NCBI GenBank assembly: GCA_937873665.1
Contig: CALMYW010000345.1
Span: forward strand, 1 to 29,296
Source of the DNA: an uncultured Sphingorhabdus sp.
Lineage (GTDB): Bacteria; Pseudomonadota; Alphaproteobacteria; Sphingomonadales; Sphingomonadaceae
Length of the DNA: 29,296 nt
Direction: 5' to 3'
The notes beneath the pieces were generated by a model. The model made no database searches, had not been told where the DNA came from, and was given only the letters and a program-made list of their open reading frames with translations. A program made the position numbers and the translations under genes. Below, piece after piece: positions 7,570 to 16,310 of the stretch; the stretch's first letter is position 1, and each line of letters opens with the position of its first letter.

Positions 7570-8798
7570 TAGCGCGCTGCGCAGGCTTCGATGATTTTCA
7601 GCATCTTTTCCGCCAGCGCCGCCCGATCATACTGCTGTGCAGCCACAGGCCCGTTGCGCGCCAGTTGCTCGCGTATTTTCCAATTATCGTGCAGCACGAG
7701 AAGCCGTTCCACCAACTCGAGGTGGTTTTCCGGCTCAAACGTTAAGCCAATCTCATGCCGGATCACAATCTCGGCCGATTCCCCTTCAACGCCGTGCAGC
7801 ACCGGGATGGCCATACCCATGCATTCGAACATCTTGGACGGAATGACGGTGGTAAACAGTTCAGATTTTTGGAGGTGTATTATCGACGCGTCGAGAATTG
7901 ACCAGTACCGCGTGACCTGATGTTTCGGAACGCTGTTGATGAACAGCATGTTGTTCAGACCTTCGCTTATAGCTCGATCTTCCAGCCTTTGCCGGTGGGC
8001 ACCATCGCCTAGCATCACGATCCGGATTCGTGCAGCGCGTTCGGAGTTGGCCAAGATCTTGGCAGCGTCAATCAAAGTATCGAGGCCATGCGCCATGCCA
8101 TGCGTACCGATGTAGCCGACGACAAAGGCCTCCTTGAGGTCTAGGTCAGCTAGAAGTTCCTGGTCTTTCGGGATAGGCGCAAAGCGTGAAGTATCGACAC
8201 CATTGGTCACTACGAAGATCTTCTCGGGGTCGATCCCGCGATCGACGAGGTTCTGCTTAAAGGCATTGGTGACCGAGACCACTGCGGTTGCCCTGCGGTA
8301 GAGAAACAATTCCAGTCTCTCCAGCAGATCAAGCAGGCGTTTCTTCTTCATGGCGCCTACCGCCCGGATCGATTCCGGCCAGATGTCGCGCAGCTCAAAC
8401 ACCCAGGGTCGGCGCTTGACTATACTGGTGGCATAGGCAGTACAGGCGGTGAAAAATTGCGGCGAAGTGCCGACGATCACATCCACGCGGCGCACGAACA
8501 GCGACGCGAAAAAAGCCGTCGCCATGAAACTGACATAGTCGAGAATGCGCTTGGCGAAGCCCTCATTGCGGGTGATGTAGCTCCACACGCGGATGACGCG
8601 GATGCCGTCCACGCCCTCGCTTTGCCAAATTCTGTTTCGGTATCCGGGAAAGACCTCCCCCTTCGGGAAATTGGGGGCGCAGGTGATTACCGTGACTTGA
8701 TAACCCGCCTTTACCCACTCCCGACAATGCTCGTGGGTGCGGCTGGCCGGCGCATTGACCTCCGGCGGGAAATTATCGGTAAGAAATAGAATGTGCAT
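7569..8798 (-). CDS. wbuB: GT4 glycosyltransferase, WbuB type
   Basis: A 409-residue cytoplasmic glycosyltransferase of the GT-B fold, family GT4, most like the WbuB group (sugar transferases of O-antigen loci). The N-terminus has L-T-D-N-F-P-P-E-V-N-A-P-A, the linker motif R-D-I-W-P-E-S lies at about residues 137-143, N-G-V-D near 204, and the donor-site region P-S-K-M-F-E-C-M-G near 326. The length is normal for the family. It would add one sugar to the lipid-linked repeat unit; E. coli WbuB is assigned to L-FucNAc transfer, but no L-FucNAc synthesis genes are present here, so the donor is open. It follows the heparinase-like gene after 4 bases. Its TAG stop (7569-7571) overlaps the first base of the IS481 repeat, so the last residues may have been set by the insertion. 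Confidence 0.88.
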   Translation of the reverse strand: MHILFLTDNFPPEVNAPASRTHEHCREWVKAGYQVTVITCAPNFPKGEVFPGYRNRIWQSEGVDGIRVIRVWSYITRNEGFAKRILDYVSFMATAFFASLFVRRVDVIVGTSPQFFTACTAYATSIVKRRPWVFELRDIWPESIRAVGAMKKKRLLDLLERLELFLYRRATAVVSVTNAFKQNLVDRGIDPEKIFVVTNGVDTSRFAPIPKDQELLADLDLKEAFVVGYIGTHGMAHGLDTLIDAAKILANSERAARIRIVMLGDGAHRQRLEDRAISEGLNNMLFINSVPKHQVTRYWSILDASIIHLQKSELFTTVIPSKMFECMGMAIPVLHGVEGESAEIVIRHEIGLTFEPENHLELVERLLVLHDNWKIREQLARNGPVAAQQYDRAALAEKMLKIIEACAAR

Positions 8799-8802
8799 GC
8801 GG

Positions 8803-10422
8803 TCACATACTCGTCATCGTCAAGGTGGCGTGCCCAGCCACCAAGGGCAGGACGAGGCAGCGATTGGGAAGGGTGACGCCGAACTCCGGATGCCAACTCG
8901 AGTCCTCCACCATCAACGGCTCGCCTGAACATTGGAGTCGCAATTGCTGGCCGCTGGAAAGCGTCAGGATCGCCCCATCCTCGGTGAGCGCGTTGACGCT
9001 GACCGACGGGTGCAGATGAAAGCGGGCCTTGGCGGGCATATCGATGCTGACAGCATCGGCCACAACAAAGCTGCTAGCCTGGACTTCAAAGCGGCGGGAG
9101 ACGAGCGGCTGCCCGGCAAGATGGCGGTAGCCATCATGGCTGGCCTGCGCGTACAGCGCGCCGCCATCGGATTCCACGCTAACAGACTGTGGCCTCGCGC
9201 GGCGGCCAACGCGGAATCCCGACCAGACTTCGGACGAATTACGCATATCTACGGCCACCGTGTTATGTGCTGCCGTTCCGCGCTGACGCAGGCGTTCCGG
9301 GCCTGTCCCATATTCCGATGTACCCGAATTCACGAACACGCGCTGCCCCGCATAGGACAGCTCAAAGCTCAACGTGTCGGCATGCGCATGGCCGGGCAAA
9401 TAATCTGGACCAATCCTCGCAAGGTCAGCCAATAGCGTGAACGCGCCAGCCTGCATCCTCACATAGCCACTATTTTCAAGGTGGGTGAGTTGTGGCAGGG
9501 CTTCGGAAGCCGGAACATGCAGCCGATAAGCATAGTCACGGAGTTCGGCGTTGTCGGGCGCAATCCCGAACGCGCAATCGTTGAAGAAGGATATGCCACC
9601 GTCCGGGTGGCTCATCGCCTGCAGCCATCGCAGCATCGACGGCACACGCCCGCGCCAGAGCGCGGCGATGCTTTCCCGCCCATAGGCCTCGGCAATGTTG
9701 ATGAGGTCGAGCATGTCTTCGACGGCCAGGGCATGATACATGGGGCTGAGTTCAAATTGCCCCCCATCTAGGAGAAACTGCTCCGAGATTTCGCGCGCCA
9801 GAATGTTGAGGCCCCGTTCAAGCCAGGTTCGCGACTCAGCCCCTTCAAAAAACAGGCCCGCGAAGACCAGGGCCTTTGCATTGGCGAACAGGTGGTTGCC
9901 CAGCAGATGATACTCCAGCCGCCTCATTAGCCAGCGGGCCTGAACGGCGAGGCTGTGGATCGCGACCGCGCTGTGCGCATTCCCGTTCAGCCCCCATTTC
10001 ACCCAGTTCACAATCCGCAGTGACGTTGGATACGGTTCCCACCCCGTACCAGTGCCCGGCGGATTGCCCGCGATCCAGGCTTCGATCAGCGCACGATGCC
10101 AGTCGACCCGCGCACCTGCGCCTTCGCCGTGCAGATCATCGAAATAATGCTGGTTATAACGCCAGAGTTTGGGCTGATCGGGATGATCCCACCCGATCTC
10201 CGTCAGGTCGGCTTCGGCATTCAAAAATCGAAAGCGCGTCGGACTCACTAGGCTGGCGGCGTGTCTGGCGGGTGTTTGCCAACTAACGGGAAGGGGCCTC
10301 AAAGGTGGCGGCGACGTAAGTACAGGCCGAGGACGGCGTAAGGTGAACCAAAGCCTCCCGGAAATCTGCACCGGCCGCAAATGGCGAACGGTGCGCCAGA
10401 AACGGCCCGCTTTGGCAATCAT
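8803..10422 (-). CDS. heparinase II/III-like protein (alginate-lyase fold), cytoplasmic
   Basis: A 539-residue protein with the start seen in heparinase-like proteins of EPS loci (R-H-L-R-P-V-Q-I-S-G-R-L-W-F, residues 14-26). It has a helical toroid region with Y-H-L-L-G-N-H-L-F-A-N (171-181) and F-E-L-S-P-M-Y-H (223-230), and a beta-sandwich region with G-H-A-H-A-D (344-349) and G-T-A-A-H-N-T (382-388). These are the conserved Tyr/His positions of polysaccharide lyases of this class. No signal peptide or membrane segment is visible, so it appears cytoplasmic, unlike catabolic lyases. The ATG at 10422 overlaps the TGA of the upstream wecB-type gene (ATGA), which fixes the start; a longer open frame to 10665 lies inside that gene and is not used. 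Its role in synthesis is not known; neighbours suggest it acts on uronic-acid-containing glycan or intermediates. Confidence 0.85.
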   Translation of the reverse strand: MIAKAGRFWRTVRHLRPVQISGRLWFTLRRPRPVLTSPPPLRPLPVSWQTPARHAASLVSPTRFRFLNAEADLTEIGWDHPDQPKLWRYNQHYFDDLHGEGAGARVDWHRALIEAWIAGNPPGTGTGWEPYPTSLRIVNWVKWGLNGNAHSAVAIHSLAVQARWLMRRLEYHLLGNHLFANAKALVFAGLFFEGAESRTWLERGLNILAREISEQFLLDGGQFELSPMYHALAVEDMLDLINIAEAYGRESIAALWRGRVPSMLRWLQAMSHPDGGISFFNDCAFGIAPDNAELRDYAYRLHVPASEALPQLTHLENSGYVRMQAGAFTLLADLARIGPDYLPGHAHADTLSFELSYAGQRVFVNSGTSEYGTGPERLRQRGTAAHNTVAVDMRNSSEVWSGFRVGRRARPQSVSVESDGGALYAQASHDGYRHLAGQPLVSRRFEVQASSFVVADAVSIDMPAKARFHLHPSVSVNALTEDGAILTLSSGQQLRLQCSGEPLMVEDSSWHPEFGVTLPNRCLVLPLVAGHATLTMTSM

Positions 10423-11516
10423 CGCGATACGAGAAGCTGTTCGAGCGTCGCCACGCAGCGCGGAGCGGTCTGGCCGTCCCATAGCGGCGAGATGCCGCCC
10501 GACTTCCATCTTCCATCGAACAACATGTCGAGCGCCGGAGCCAGCGCGTCGGGATTGCACCCGATCAGCATATTCGTGCCGATCTCGAGCGTCTCCGGCC
10601 GCTCCGTATCGTCCCGCAATTTCAGGCAGGGAGAACCTATCACCATGGTTTCTTCGGTTATCCACCCAGAATCGCTGATGACCGCGAACGCGTTCTTCAC
10701 CAGCCAGTTGAACTGCAGGTAAGGTTGCGGTTCAACCAGATGGATATTGGCCGGCACCTCGCCCAGTACACGCAGCGTCTTGGCGGTGCGGGGATGGGCA
10801 GGAAATATCACCGGCAAATTGCGCGCACCATGCCCGATCGCCGCCAGCATGCGCGAGAAGCCGTCACCCTGATCGACATTGGCCGGGAGATGCAGCGTCG
10901 TGACAAAATAGCCCTTGGGTTCCAGGCCCAACTTGTCAAAGAACTGTGGCTTTTCCAGCCGATCCATGTTGGCGAGCAACGTGTCGATCATCGTGTTGCA
11001 AACGAAGATAATGCGATCTTCGCCAACCCCGGCCTGCCGCAGATTGGCGTTGGCGACCACAGAGGTGGTAAAGAACCAGTCGGTGATGCTTTCGGTGACG
11101 ATCCGGTTCACTTCCTCGGGCATGTTTATGTCGCCCGACCGGATTCCGGCCTCCATATGCGCTACCGGCAGGCAGAGCTTCTTCGCGGTGATCGCGCAGG
11201 CCATCGTCGAGGTGACATCGCCCGGCACCAAGCGCAGGTCCGAGGGCTCCTTTAGCAGCAACTCCTCATAGCGGGCATGATTGCTGCCGGTCTGCTCGGC
11301 CTGACTACCCGACCCCACTTTGAGGCTGACGTCAGGCGCGGGAATGCCAAGCTGGACGAAGAAATCGGCCGACATGCGCGCATCATAATGCTGGCCGGGG
11401 TGCACCACACGGTACCGCAGCGGCCCGCCCTGCGCCGCCCGCTCCTGGATTGCGCGGATGATCGGCGCGATCTTGACGAAATTTGGCCTAGCGCCAGCGA
11501 TGATGTCTACAAGCAA
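10419..11516 (-). CDS. wecB: UDP-N-acetylglucosamine 2-epimerase, WecB type (non-hydrolysing)
   Basis: A 365-residue enzyme interconverting UDP-GlcNAc and UDP-ManNAc. It starts with the family pattern V-D-I-I-A-G-A-R-P-N-F-V-K-I-A-P, followed by H-P-G-Q-H-Y-D, V-P-G-D-V-T-S-T, the active-site segment H-M-E-A-G-I-R-S-G-D-I-N-M-P-E-E-V-N-R, a P-A-H-P-R-T motif, and D-S-G-W-I-T-E-E. The chosen start is TTG at 11516 with AGAGGT just upstream; it places the Rossmann strand at residue 4 as in homologues. The frame is open up to 11816, but the extra 100 residues are Arg-rich, lie inside the next gene and fit no family. It overlaps the downstream heparinase-like gene by four bases, implying translational coupling. 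Confidence 0.9.
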   Translation of the reverse strand: MLVDIIAGARPNFVKIAPIIRAIQERAAQGGPLRYRVVHPGQHYDARMSADFFVQLGIPAPDVSLKVGSGSQAEQTGSNHARYEELLLKEPSDLRLVPGDVTSTMACAITAKKLCLPVAHMEAGIRSGDINMPEEVNRIVTESITDWFFTTSVVANANLRQAGVGEDRIIFVCNTMIDTLLANMDRLEKPQFFDKLGLEPKGYFVTTLHLPANVDQGDGFSRMLAAIGHGARNLPVIFPAHPRTAKTLRVLGEVPANIHLVEPQPYLQFNWLVKNAFAVISDSGWITEETMVIGSPCLKLRDDTERPETLEIGTNMLIGCNPDALAPALDMLFDGRWKSGGISPLWDGQTAPRCVATLEQLLVSR

Positions 11517-11548
11517 AGCTACCTCTAACTGCGGCAAGATACCGACGA

Positions 11549-12262
11549 TTAAACCGGCTTTCGCAGGGACACGATTAGCAAGATGCGCAGGGTCGCCAAG
11601 ACATCCGTCACGTTGACGATCTTTTCGTAGACTAGCCCCGCAAGATAGGTGATCGCTGACAAGCGCAGATATTCGGGTCGGCCTTCGATCAGTTCGATCC
11701 GCTGCACCTTCAGGCCACTCGCCCGCGCGACGGCCCTCACTTGCGCCGCACTGTTTGCGCGATAGCGAGTCGGAAAGGTGTCCACCTCTTCGCGCCCGCG
11801 CCGCTTGTTGATCCATTGGTGAAAGCCGTGCGGCGTCCAGCGCGCAATGAGCGGCATATAATGGTTGCGGTTCGGCGTCTTGAACAGTAACTCACCGCCG
11901 GGCTTCAACACGCGAGCAATCTCTGTGAAAACGCCGACCGGATCGTCAAGATGCTCCATGACATTGTCGGCAAAGACCAGGTCGAATGTCGCATCCGGAT
12001 AGGGGATGGCACCCGCATCCGAGATACGCCCTTCATCGAGCAACGGGTTTTGCTCGACGCGAGGATCGAGGTCGATGCCGCACACGCGGCCCGCGATCCC
12101 GCGGAAATTCATTGCCGCGACGATGCCTGCTCCCGCGCCGATGTCCAGAATCTGTGAGCCGGGTGTCACGCTTTGCAATATCCTGTCCCGGAACAGGGTA
12201 TCATCCCAGTTTCCCTGATATTTTGGGTAAAATGTCCCGTCAATCCACGCAACAAGTCCCAT
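11549..12262 (-). CDS. class I SAM-dependent methyltransferase
   Basis: A 237-residue methyltransferase of the UbiE/UbiG-like class. Motif I is I-L-D-I-G-A-G-A-G (about residues 38-46), motif II ends in G-I-D-L-D-P, and the post-I region reads F-A-D-N-V-M-E-H-L-D-D-P, followed by L-K-P-G-G-E. The AAGGAGGT upstream fits ATG 12262 better than the GTG one codon earlier. The start overlaps the TGA of the preceding two-domain oxidoreductase. The substrate may be a sugar nucleotide or lipid-linked sugar (O-methylation), inferred only from the locus. The C-terminal part (about 190-225) is hydrophobic and may contact the membrane. Confidence 0.8.
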   Translation of the reverse strand: MGLVAWIDGTFYPKYQGNWDDTLFRDRILQSVTPGSQILDIGAGAGIVAAMNFRGIAGRVCGIDLDPRVEQNPLLDEGRISDAGAIPYPDATFDLVFADNVMEHLDDPVGVFTEIARVLKPGGELLFKTPNRNHYMPLIARWTPHGFHQWINKRRGREEVDTFPTRYRANSAAQVRAVARASGLKVQRIELIEGRPEYLRLSAITYLAGLVYEKIVNVTDVLATLRILLIVSLRKPV

Positions 12263-14373
12263 CACTGCACCTCCTTCGCCAGTTTGATCGACACCCGGCT
12301 GCTTTCAACAACCTCGTCAAGCGGGATGGTCGCGGCGTATCCCTTTCGAATTGCGTTCAAAAACAGCGACACGGACTGGTTCGCACCCTTATCTTGCCGC
12401 CAAAGATTCATCTTTCGGAACGTGGGCCAGCCCCAGCCGCGCAGCTTGAGGAAATTGTCGAGTTGCAGAATGCGCCCCGCAGTGAAGACCTCCACCCGTT
12501 CCTTGGGAAAGCCCTTGTCGCCATTGGCGAGATAGTGGATGGTGCCAACCGACCCGTCAGCAAACTCCAGCGTCAACGTCACCTTGTCGCTTCGGACCGG
12601 CACCGTGGCATGCCTGCCCAATGCCACCGCTCGATGGGCGATGATCGGCGCACCTACCAGATGGCGGGCGAGGTCGACGAAGTGGCAGGCCTCGCCGATG
12701 ATGCGGCCACCGCCAAGTGCGGGATCTTGCGTCCAATGATCGGGCGGTATTTCGCCGGCATTGACGGTAATGATCACGTTCTTGGGCTGGTCGACTGACG
12801 CGAGCAGAGCCTTCATCTTGATCACCTGTGGCGCAAAACGCCGATTGAAACCGAGCATCAGCTGCTGGTTTGGGCGGCCCTCCGCTTCACGCTTGATCTC
12901 CGCCAGATCGTCCAGCGTCAGGCAAAGCGGCTTCTCGCAGAACACATGCTTGCCCGCCTGTAGCGCCGCCAGAACCTGACGCGCATGGGCATCATGGCGC
13001 GTCGCAATAACAACCGTGTCGATCTCTGCGCTGTCGAGCACGGTGGCCGCATCGGTAGCGGCCTGAGCAAAACCGAACTTCTTGCCGAAATACACGGCGC
13101 TGACCCCGCCGCTGCTGACCACGGTATGGAGGTTGGCGCCCGCAGCTTGGAACGCGGGGATTAGCACGCGCCCCGCATAGTTGCCTGCCCCCAGGAAGCC
13201 GACCGTGCCCTTTCCCGGTACCGGCGCGGCTCCAAGGCTGCTCTGCCGCGCGGGCTGCGCCGTAAGATCAGGCTGGGGATAGGTCAGCACGATGCCCAGC
13301 GACGGCTCACCTGATGTCAAAAGCGACAAGGCCCTTTCGCCCTCCTCGATGGGAAAACGGTGGGTAATCAGCGACGCCACATTGAGCACGCCAGCGGCCA
13401 TCAGGTCCAGAACCGCCTCAAAATTGCGCTGTTCAGTCCAACGCACGAAGCCGATCGGGTAGTCCTGCCCGCCCTCTTCATATGCCGGGTCGTATCGGCC
13501 CGGGCCGTAGGAGCACGATACCTGGAAGCTTAGTTCCTTTTCGTAGAAGTCGGCGCGGCTGAGTTCGAGCCCTACCACACCCACCAGCACAATGCGCCCG
13601 CGCTTCCGGCACATGCGGGCCGCTTGGCTTACCGGCTCGTTGCTTTTTGTAGACGCGGTGATGATGACGGCATCAACACCCTGCCCTCGCGAAAAGCTCG
13701 CCGCGCGGACAAGCACATCTTCCCCCGCGCCGGGGTTGACAGTTTCGGCGCCGAACTGCCGCGCCATTTCCAGCCGCTTGGAATCAATATCCACGCCCAG
13801 CACCCGGCAGCCCTGCGCCCGGAGCGTCTGGACGGTCAGCAGGCCGATAAGGCCCAAACCGGTGACCACGACGCACTCGCCTAGCGTCAGTTGCGCCAAG
13901 CGGATGCCTTGCAGCCCGATGGCCGCAAGCGCCGTGAAACTGGCTTCTTCATCGGAGACGCTTTCAGGAATGCGAGCGCACAGGTTCTTCGTTACCGCCA
14001 CGATTTCGGCATGCTTGCCGTTGGAAACAACCCGGTCGCCGACAGCGAAACCCTCGGCTCGGCTTTCGATCACCTGCCCGACGTTGCAATATCCTAGCGT
14101 CAGCGGTTGATCGAGCTTGGAGCGCACTGCATCGAGCGTCGCCGAAAGACCGTCGGTACGGGCCTTTTCCAGCACCTGCTTGACCTTGTCGGGCTGTGAA
14201 CGGGCCTTCTGGATCAGGTTGCCCTTGCCGAATTCGACCAGCATGCGCTCCGTTCCCGCCGAAACGAGGCTTCGGGTCGTGCCGATCAACACTTGCCCCG
14301 GGCCTGCCGACGGGCTGGGCACGTCCGCGACCTCGGTCTTGCCAGTACTCAGTGACTGCAGAATCTGCTTCAT
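12262..14373 (-). CDS. two-domain oxidoreductase: MDR dehydrogenase fused to GFO/IDH/MocA domain
   Basis: A 703-residue fusion. Residues about 1-370 are a medium-chain (alcohol dehydrogenase-like) domain with Rossmann motif G-L-G-L-I-G (about 166-171) and V-D-I-D for NAD binding; the usual zinc-site G-H-E motif is not seen. Residues about 385-700 are a GFO/IDH/MocA domain with G-F-L-G-A-G-N-Y-A-G and the E-K-P-L-C-L motif. Proteins with this architecture occur in EPS and O-antigen loci, often beside heparinase-like and WbuB-type genes, as here. They presumably oxidise or epimerise a sugar through a keto intermediate; the reaction is not established to my knowledge. ATG 14373 is chosen over the upstream TTG because it starts the family pattern M-K-Q-I-L-Q. 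The gene overlaps the next one. Confidence 0.87.
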   Translation of the reverse strand: MKQILQSLSTGKTEVADVPSPSAGPGQVLIGTTRSLVSAGTERMLVEFGKGNLIQKARSQPDKVKQVLEKARTDGLSATLDAVRSKLDQPLTLGYCNVGQVIESRAEGFAVGDRVVSNGKHAEIVAVTKNLCARIPESVSDEEASFTALAAIGLQGIRLAQLTLGECVVVTGLGLIGLLTVQTLRAQGCRVLGVDIDSKRLEMARQFGAETVNPGAGEDVLVRAASFSRGQGVDAVIITASTKSNEPVSQAARMCRKRGRIVLVGVVGLELSRADFYEKELSFQVSCSYGPGRYDPAYEEGGQDYPIGFVRWTEQRNFEAVLDLMAAGVLNVASLITHRFPIEEGERALSLLTSGEPSLGIVLTYPQPDLTAQPARQSSLGAAPVPGKGTVGFLGAGNYAGRVLIPAFQAAGANLHTVVSSGGVSAVYFGKKFGFAQAATDAATVLDSAEIDTVVIATRHDAHARQVLAALQAGKHVFCEKPLCLTLDDLAEIKREAEGRPNQQLMLGFNRRFAPQVIKMKALLASVDQPKNVIITVNAGEIPPDHWTQDPALGGGRIIGEACHFVDLARHLVGAPIIAHRAVALGRHATVPVRSDKVTLTLEFADGSVGTIHYLANGDKGFPKERVEVFTAGRILQLDNFLKLRGWGWPTFRKMNLWRQDKGANQSVSLFLNAIRKGYAATIPLDEVVESSRVSIKLAKEVQ

Positions 14374-14470
14374 AGAATTTGAATTTCCCAAATTGCATTA
14401 ATCAAGGCGATCGGAACTTGTTGATGATCAGGCCAGTGACGATGGCGTGAGGCCGAATGATCCGGTCGCG

Positions 14471-15493
14471 TCATTTCTTGCCGTGTTTCATCATCAGAAC
14501 AGGCTTTTCGATAACGACCCAAGACAGCACCGCGCAGGCCGCAGAAATGCCGAGAAGGAGGCCAAGCGCGCCCCATGACGCAAGCCCGCCGAGCGCCAAA
14601 TAGGCGTTCAACACCGGCATATGGTAAAGGTAAATCCCATAACTGACGTCATTGCCCTTCAGTATCCGCTCACTTGCCTTCGGAAGTGTGAAGGCTGCTG
14701 ACAGGACACAGGCAAAGAGAATTATCGCCAGAAACGTGTTGATGCCGTTCCCGGAATTACGCAGCCCGGCATATTTGAAAATCGCCGAACATATCAGATA
14801 GACGACCAGCCAGATCACAAACTTTCCAGCAACAAAATGCCGCACCTGCGGCCATAGCTGCTGTGCCACCACGCCTGACAGGAATAGCCCCAGCCATGGC
14901 ACGATGCTGACCTGCAGGAGTTTGGCAGGCAGCGTATCTGTTCCGTAAATGAAAGACAGATAAAATACGTTTACGAGTAGCGCTATTACCGTAATCGGTA
15001 CAAAAAGCTGCAGTTTCCTAGCGCCCGCTATCCAATAAAGGATAGGGAGAAGCAGATAATATTGCATTTCCACGGATATCGTCCACAAGCTGCCGTTGAG
15101 GACCCCCACGCCGTAGCCCCGGAGAAACTCCGGGTTATAGAACTGAAAAAATGTGAGCTGGCCCAATATCCAGAACCAGAACCCCCGACTGGTCCAGGGC
15201 ACAGTGTAGATCAGCAGGACGGCTAGCAGCGTCACGCTGAAGCACCACCACAAGCCGGGATATATCCGCAGAAGTCGGTTGCGAAAATAGCGACGGGTGT
15301 CGCTATTCAGTTCCAAGGAGCGTGATACCAGAAATCCAGACACGAAGAAAAAAATGGGGACACCCGGGAAGAGGCCAATAACATCGACAAACATCGATCT
15401 AGACAGATTGAGATGGTGGACGATGTGGACAATGGCCACCTGCACCGCAGCAAAAAGCCGGACCAGATCAAAATTGTTGTTGCGTTCTTCCAT
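14471..15493 (-). CDS. membrane acyltransferase, OafA/acyltransferase-3 family
   Basis: A 340-residue integral membrane protein with about ten segments (PF01757 type). The N-terminus has N-F-D-L-V-R-L-F-A-A-V-Q-V and H-I-V-H-H, the conserved His region of the family, then F-F-F-V-S-G-F-L-V-S-R and the motif L-W-T-I-S-V-E-M-Q-Y-Y. Such enzymes O-acylate (usually acetylate) glycans at or across the inner membrane. ATG 15493 is preferred: a GGGG stretch lies 8 bases upstream and the family pattern begins at once, whereas the first in-frame start at 15535 would overlap the upstream methyltransferase by 23 bases. An 80-base gap separates it from the downstream oxidoreductase gene; nothing is recognised there. 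Confidence 0.87.
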   Translation of the reverse strand: MEERNNNFDLVRLFAAVQVAIVHIVHHLNLSRSMFVDVIGLFPGVPIFFFVSGFLVSRSLELNSDTRRYFRNRLLRIYPGLWWCFSVTLLAVLLIYTVPWTSRGFWFWILGQLTFFQFYNPEFLRGYGVGVLNGSLWTISVEMQYYLLLPILYWIAGARKLQLFVPITVIALLVNVFYLSFIYGTDTLPAKLLQVSIVPWLGLFLSGVVAQQLWPQVRHFVAGKFVIWLVVYLICSAIFKYAGLRNSGNGINTFLAIILFACVLSAAFTLPKASERILKGNDVSYGIYLYHMPVLNAYLALGGLASWGALGLLLGISAACAVLSWVVIEKPVLMMKHGKK

Positions 15494-15512
15494 GATCGAA
15501 GCCCCAATCCCC

Positions 15513-16229
15513 TTAAACAATCTTCCGAGCCTCAATAATCAAGATCGCGGGCTTCAATATGCGGTGCCCGCAGGCCGGAACATAGGGGTCAAAAGAACCG
15601 ATATGATAGATAACGAACCCGTTACGCATGAGCATGGCGGTGATTCCCCCCGCCGATTGCGTGAAGCGGGAATAATCAAGATAGGAGAACATGTCTTTAC
15701 CAATCAGACGGGCGCCGCGCCGCGCCGCGTGTTGCAACAGACGTACTGCGGAGAACTTTCCGGCCACCGTGATGATCAGTCGGCCGTCACCGCGAAGCAG
15801 CCGATACGCTTCCCGGAGCAGTGCCTTTGGTTCGTCAATATATTCGAGCACGCTGGAGCACAGAATACCGTCGAACGCCTGATCGGCACATCCCTGAATG
15901 GCGGTAACATTGGATAAGATGAACTCGGCCCTCGCCTCTTTGGCATAGGCCGCCCGGGCATTGTTGATCATCGCCGGTGCCCCGTCGACACCGACGACAT
16001 CGGCGCCTCTCGCCAACAGCTCACCGACCAGAACACCCGAACCACAGCCCATGTCCATCCATCGGCTACCCGGCTTCACATTGCGGTCGATTGACGGTTT
16101 GAGTACCTGCAGGCGGCGGTTGAAGCTACCCTGCTTGTAGCCCTTGCTCCAGGAGCCAGCGATCTCGTCATGGAACGCAATGGCGGTCTTGGATGAAGTC
16201 AGGTCGTCTTTATGGCTTGTGTCTGTCAT
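15513..16229 (-). CDS. class I SAM-dependent methyltransferase
   Basis: A 238-residue methyltransferase with motif I W-M-D-M-G-C-G-S-G (about residues 57-65), acidic G-V-D-G-A-P, and the post-motif segment L-C-S-S-V-L-E-Y-I-D-E-P, resembling the UbiG/Methyltransf_11 group. The substrate is unknown; in this setting O-methylation of a repeat-unit sugar is the simplest guess. The ATG has no strong ribosome binding site. It is preceded by an 81-base gap after the GT4 gene, in which I see no signal, and it ends 20 bases before the acyltransferase start. Confidence 0.8.
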   Translation of the reverse strand: MTDTSHKDDLTSSKTAIAFHDEIAGSWSKGYKQGSFNRRLQVLKPSIDRNVKPGSRWMDMGCGSGVLVGELLARGADVVGVDGAPAMINNARAAYAKEARAEFILSNVTAIQGCADQAFDGILCSSVLEYIDEPKALLREAYRLLRGDGRLIITVAGKFSAVRLLQHAARRGARLIGKDMFSYLDYSRFTQSAGGITAMLMRNGFVIYHIGSFDPYVPACGHRILKPAILIIEARKIV

Positions 16230-16310
16230 ATCGCTACATATTCTTTCATAAGCTGCGCCGGGTTCGAAACCACTTCATAAGGCAATTAGCCGCCCGATAC
16301 GCTGAGACCA

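Noticed and set aside
10423..10665. N-terminal extension of the heparinase-like protein
   Set aside because: The added 81 codons lie wholly inside the wecB-type gene and have no family match. The ATG overlapping the wecB stop fits homologues.
11517..11816. N-terminal extension of the WecB-type protein
   Set aside because: The extra 100 residues are Arg-rich, overlap the end of the upstream methyltransferase gene, and precede the natural Rossmann start.
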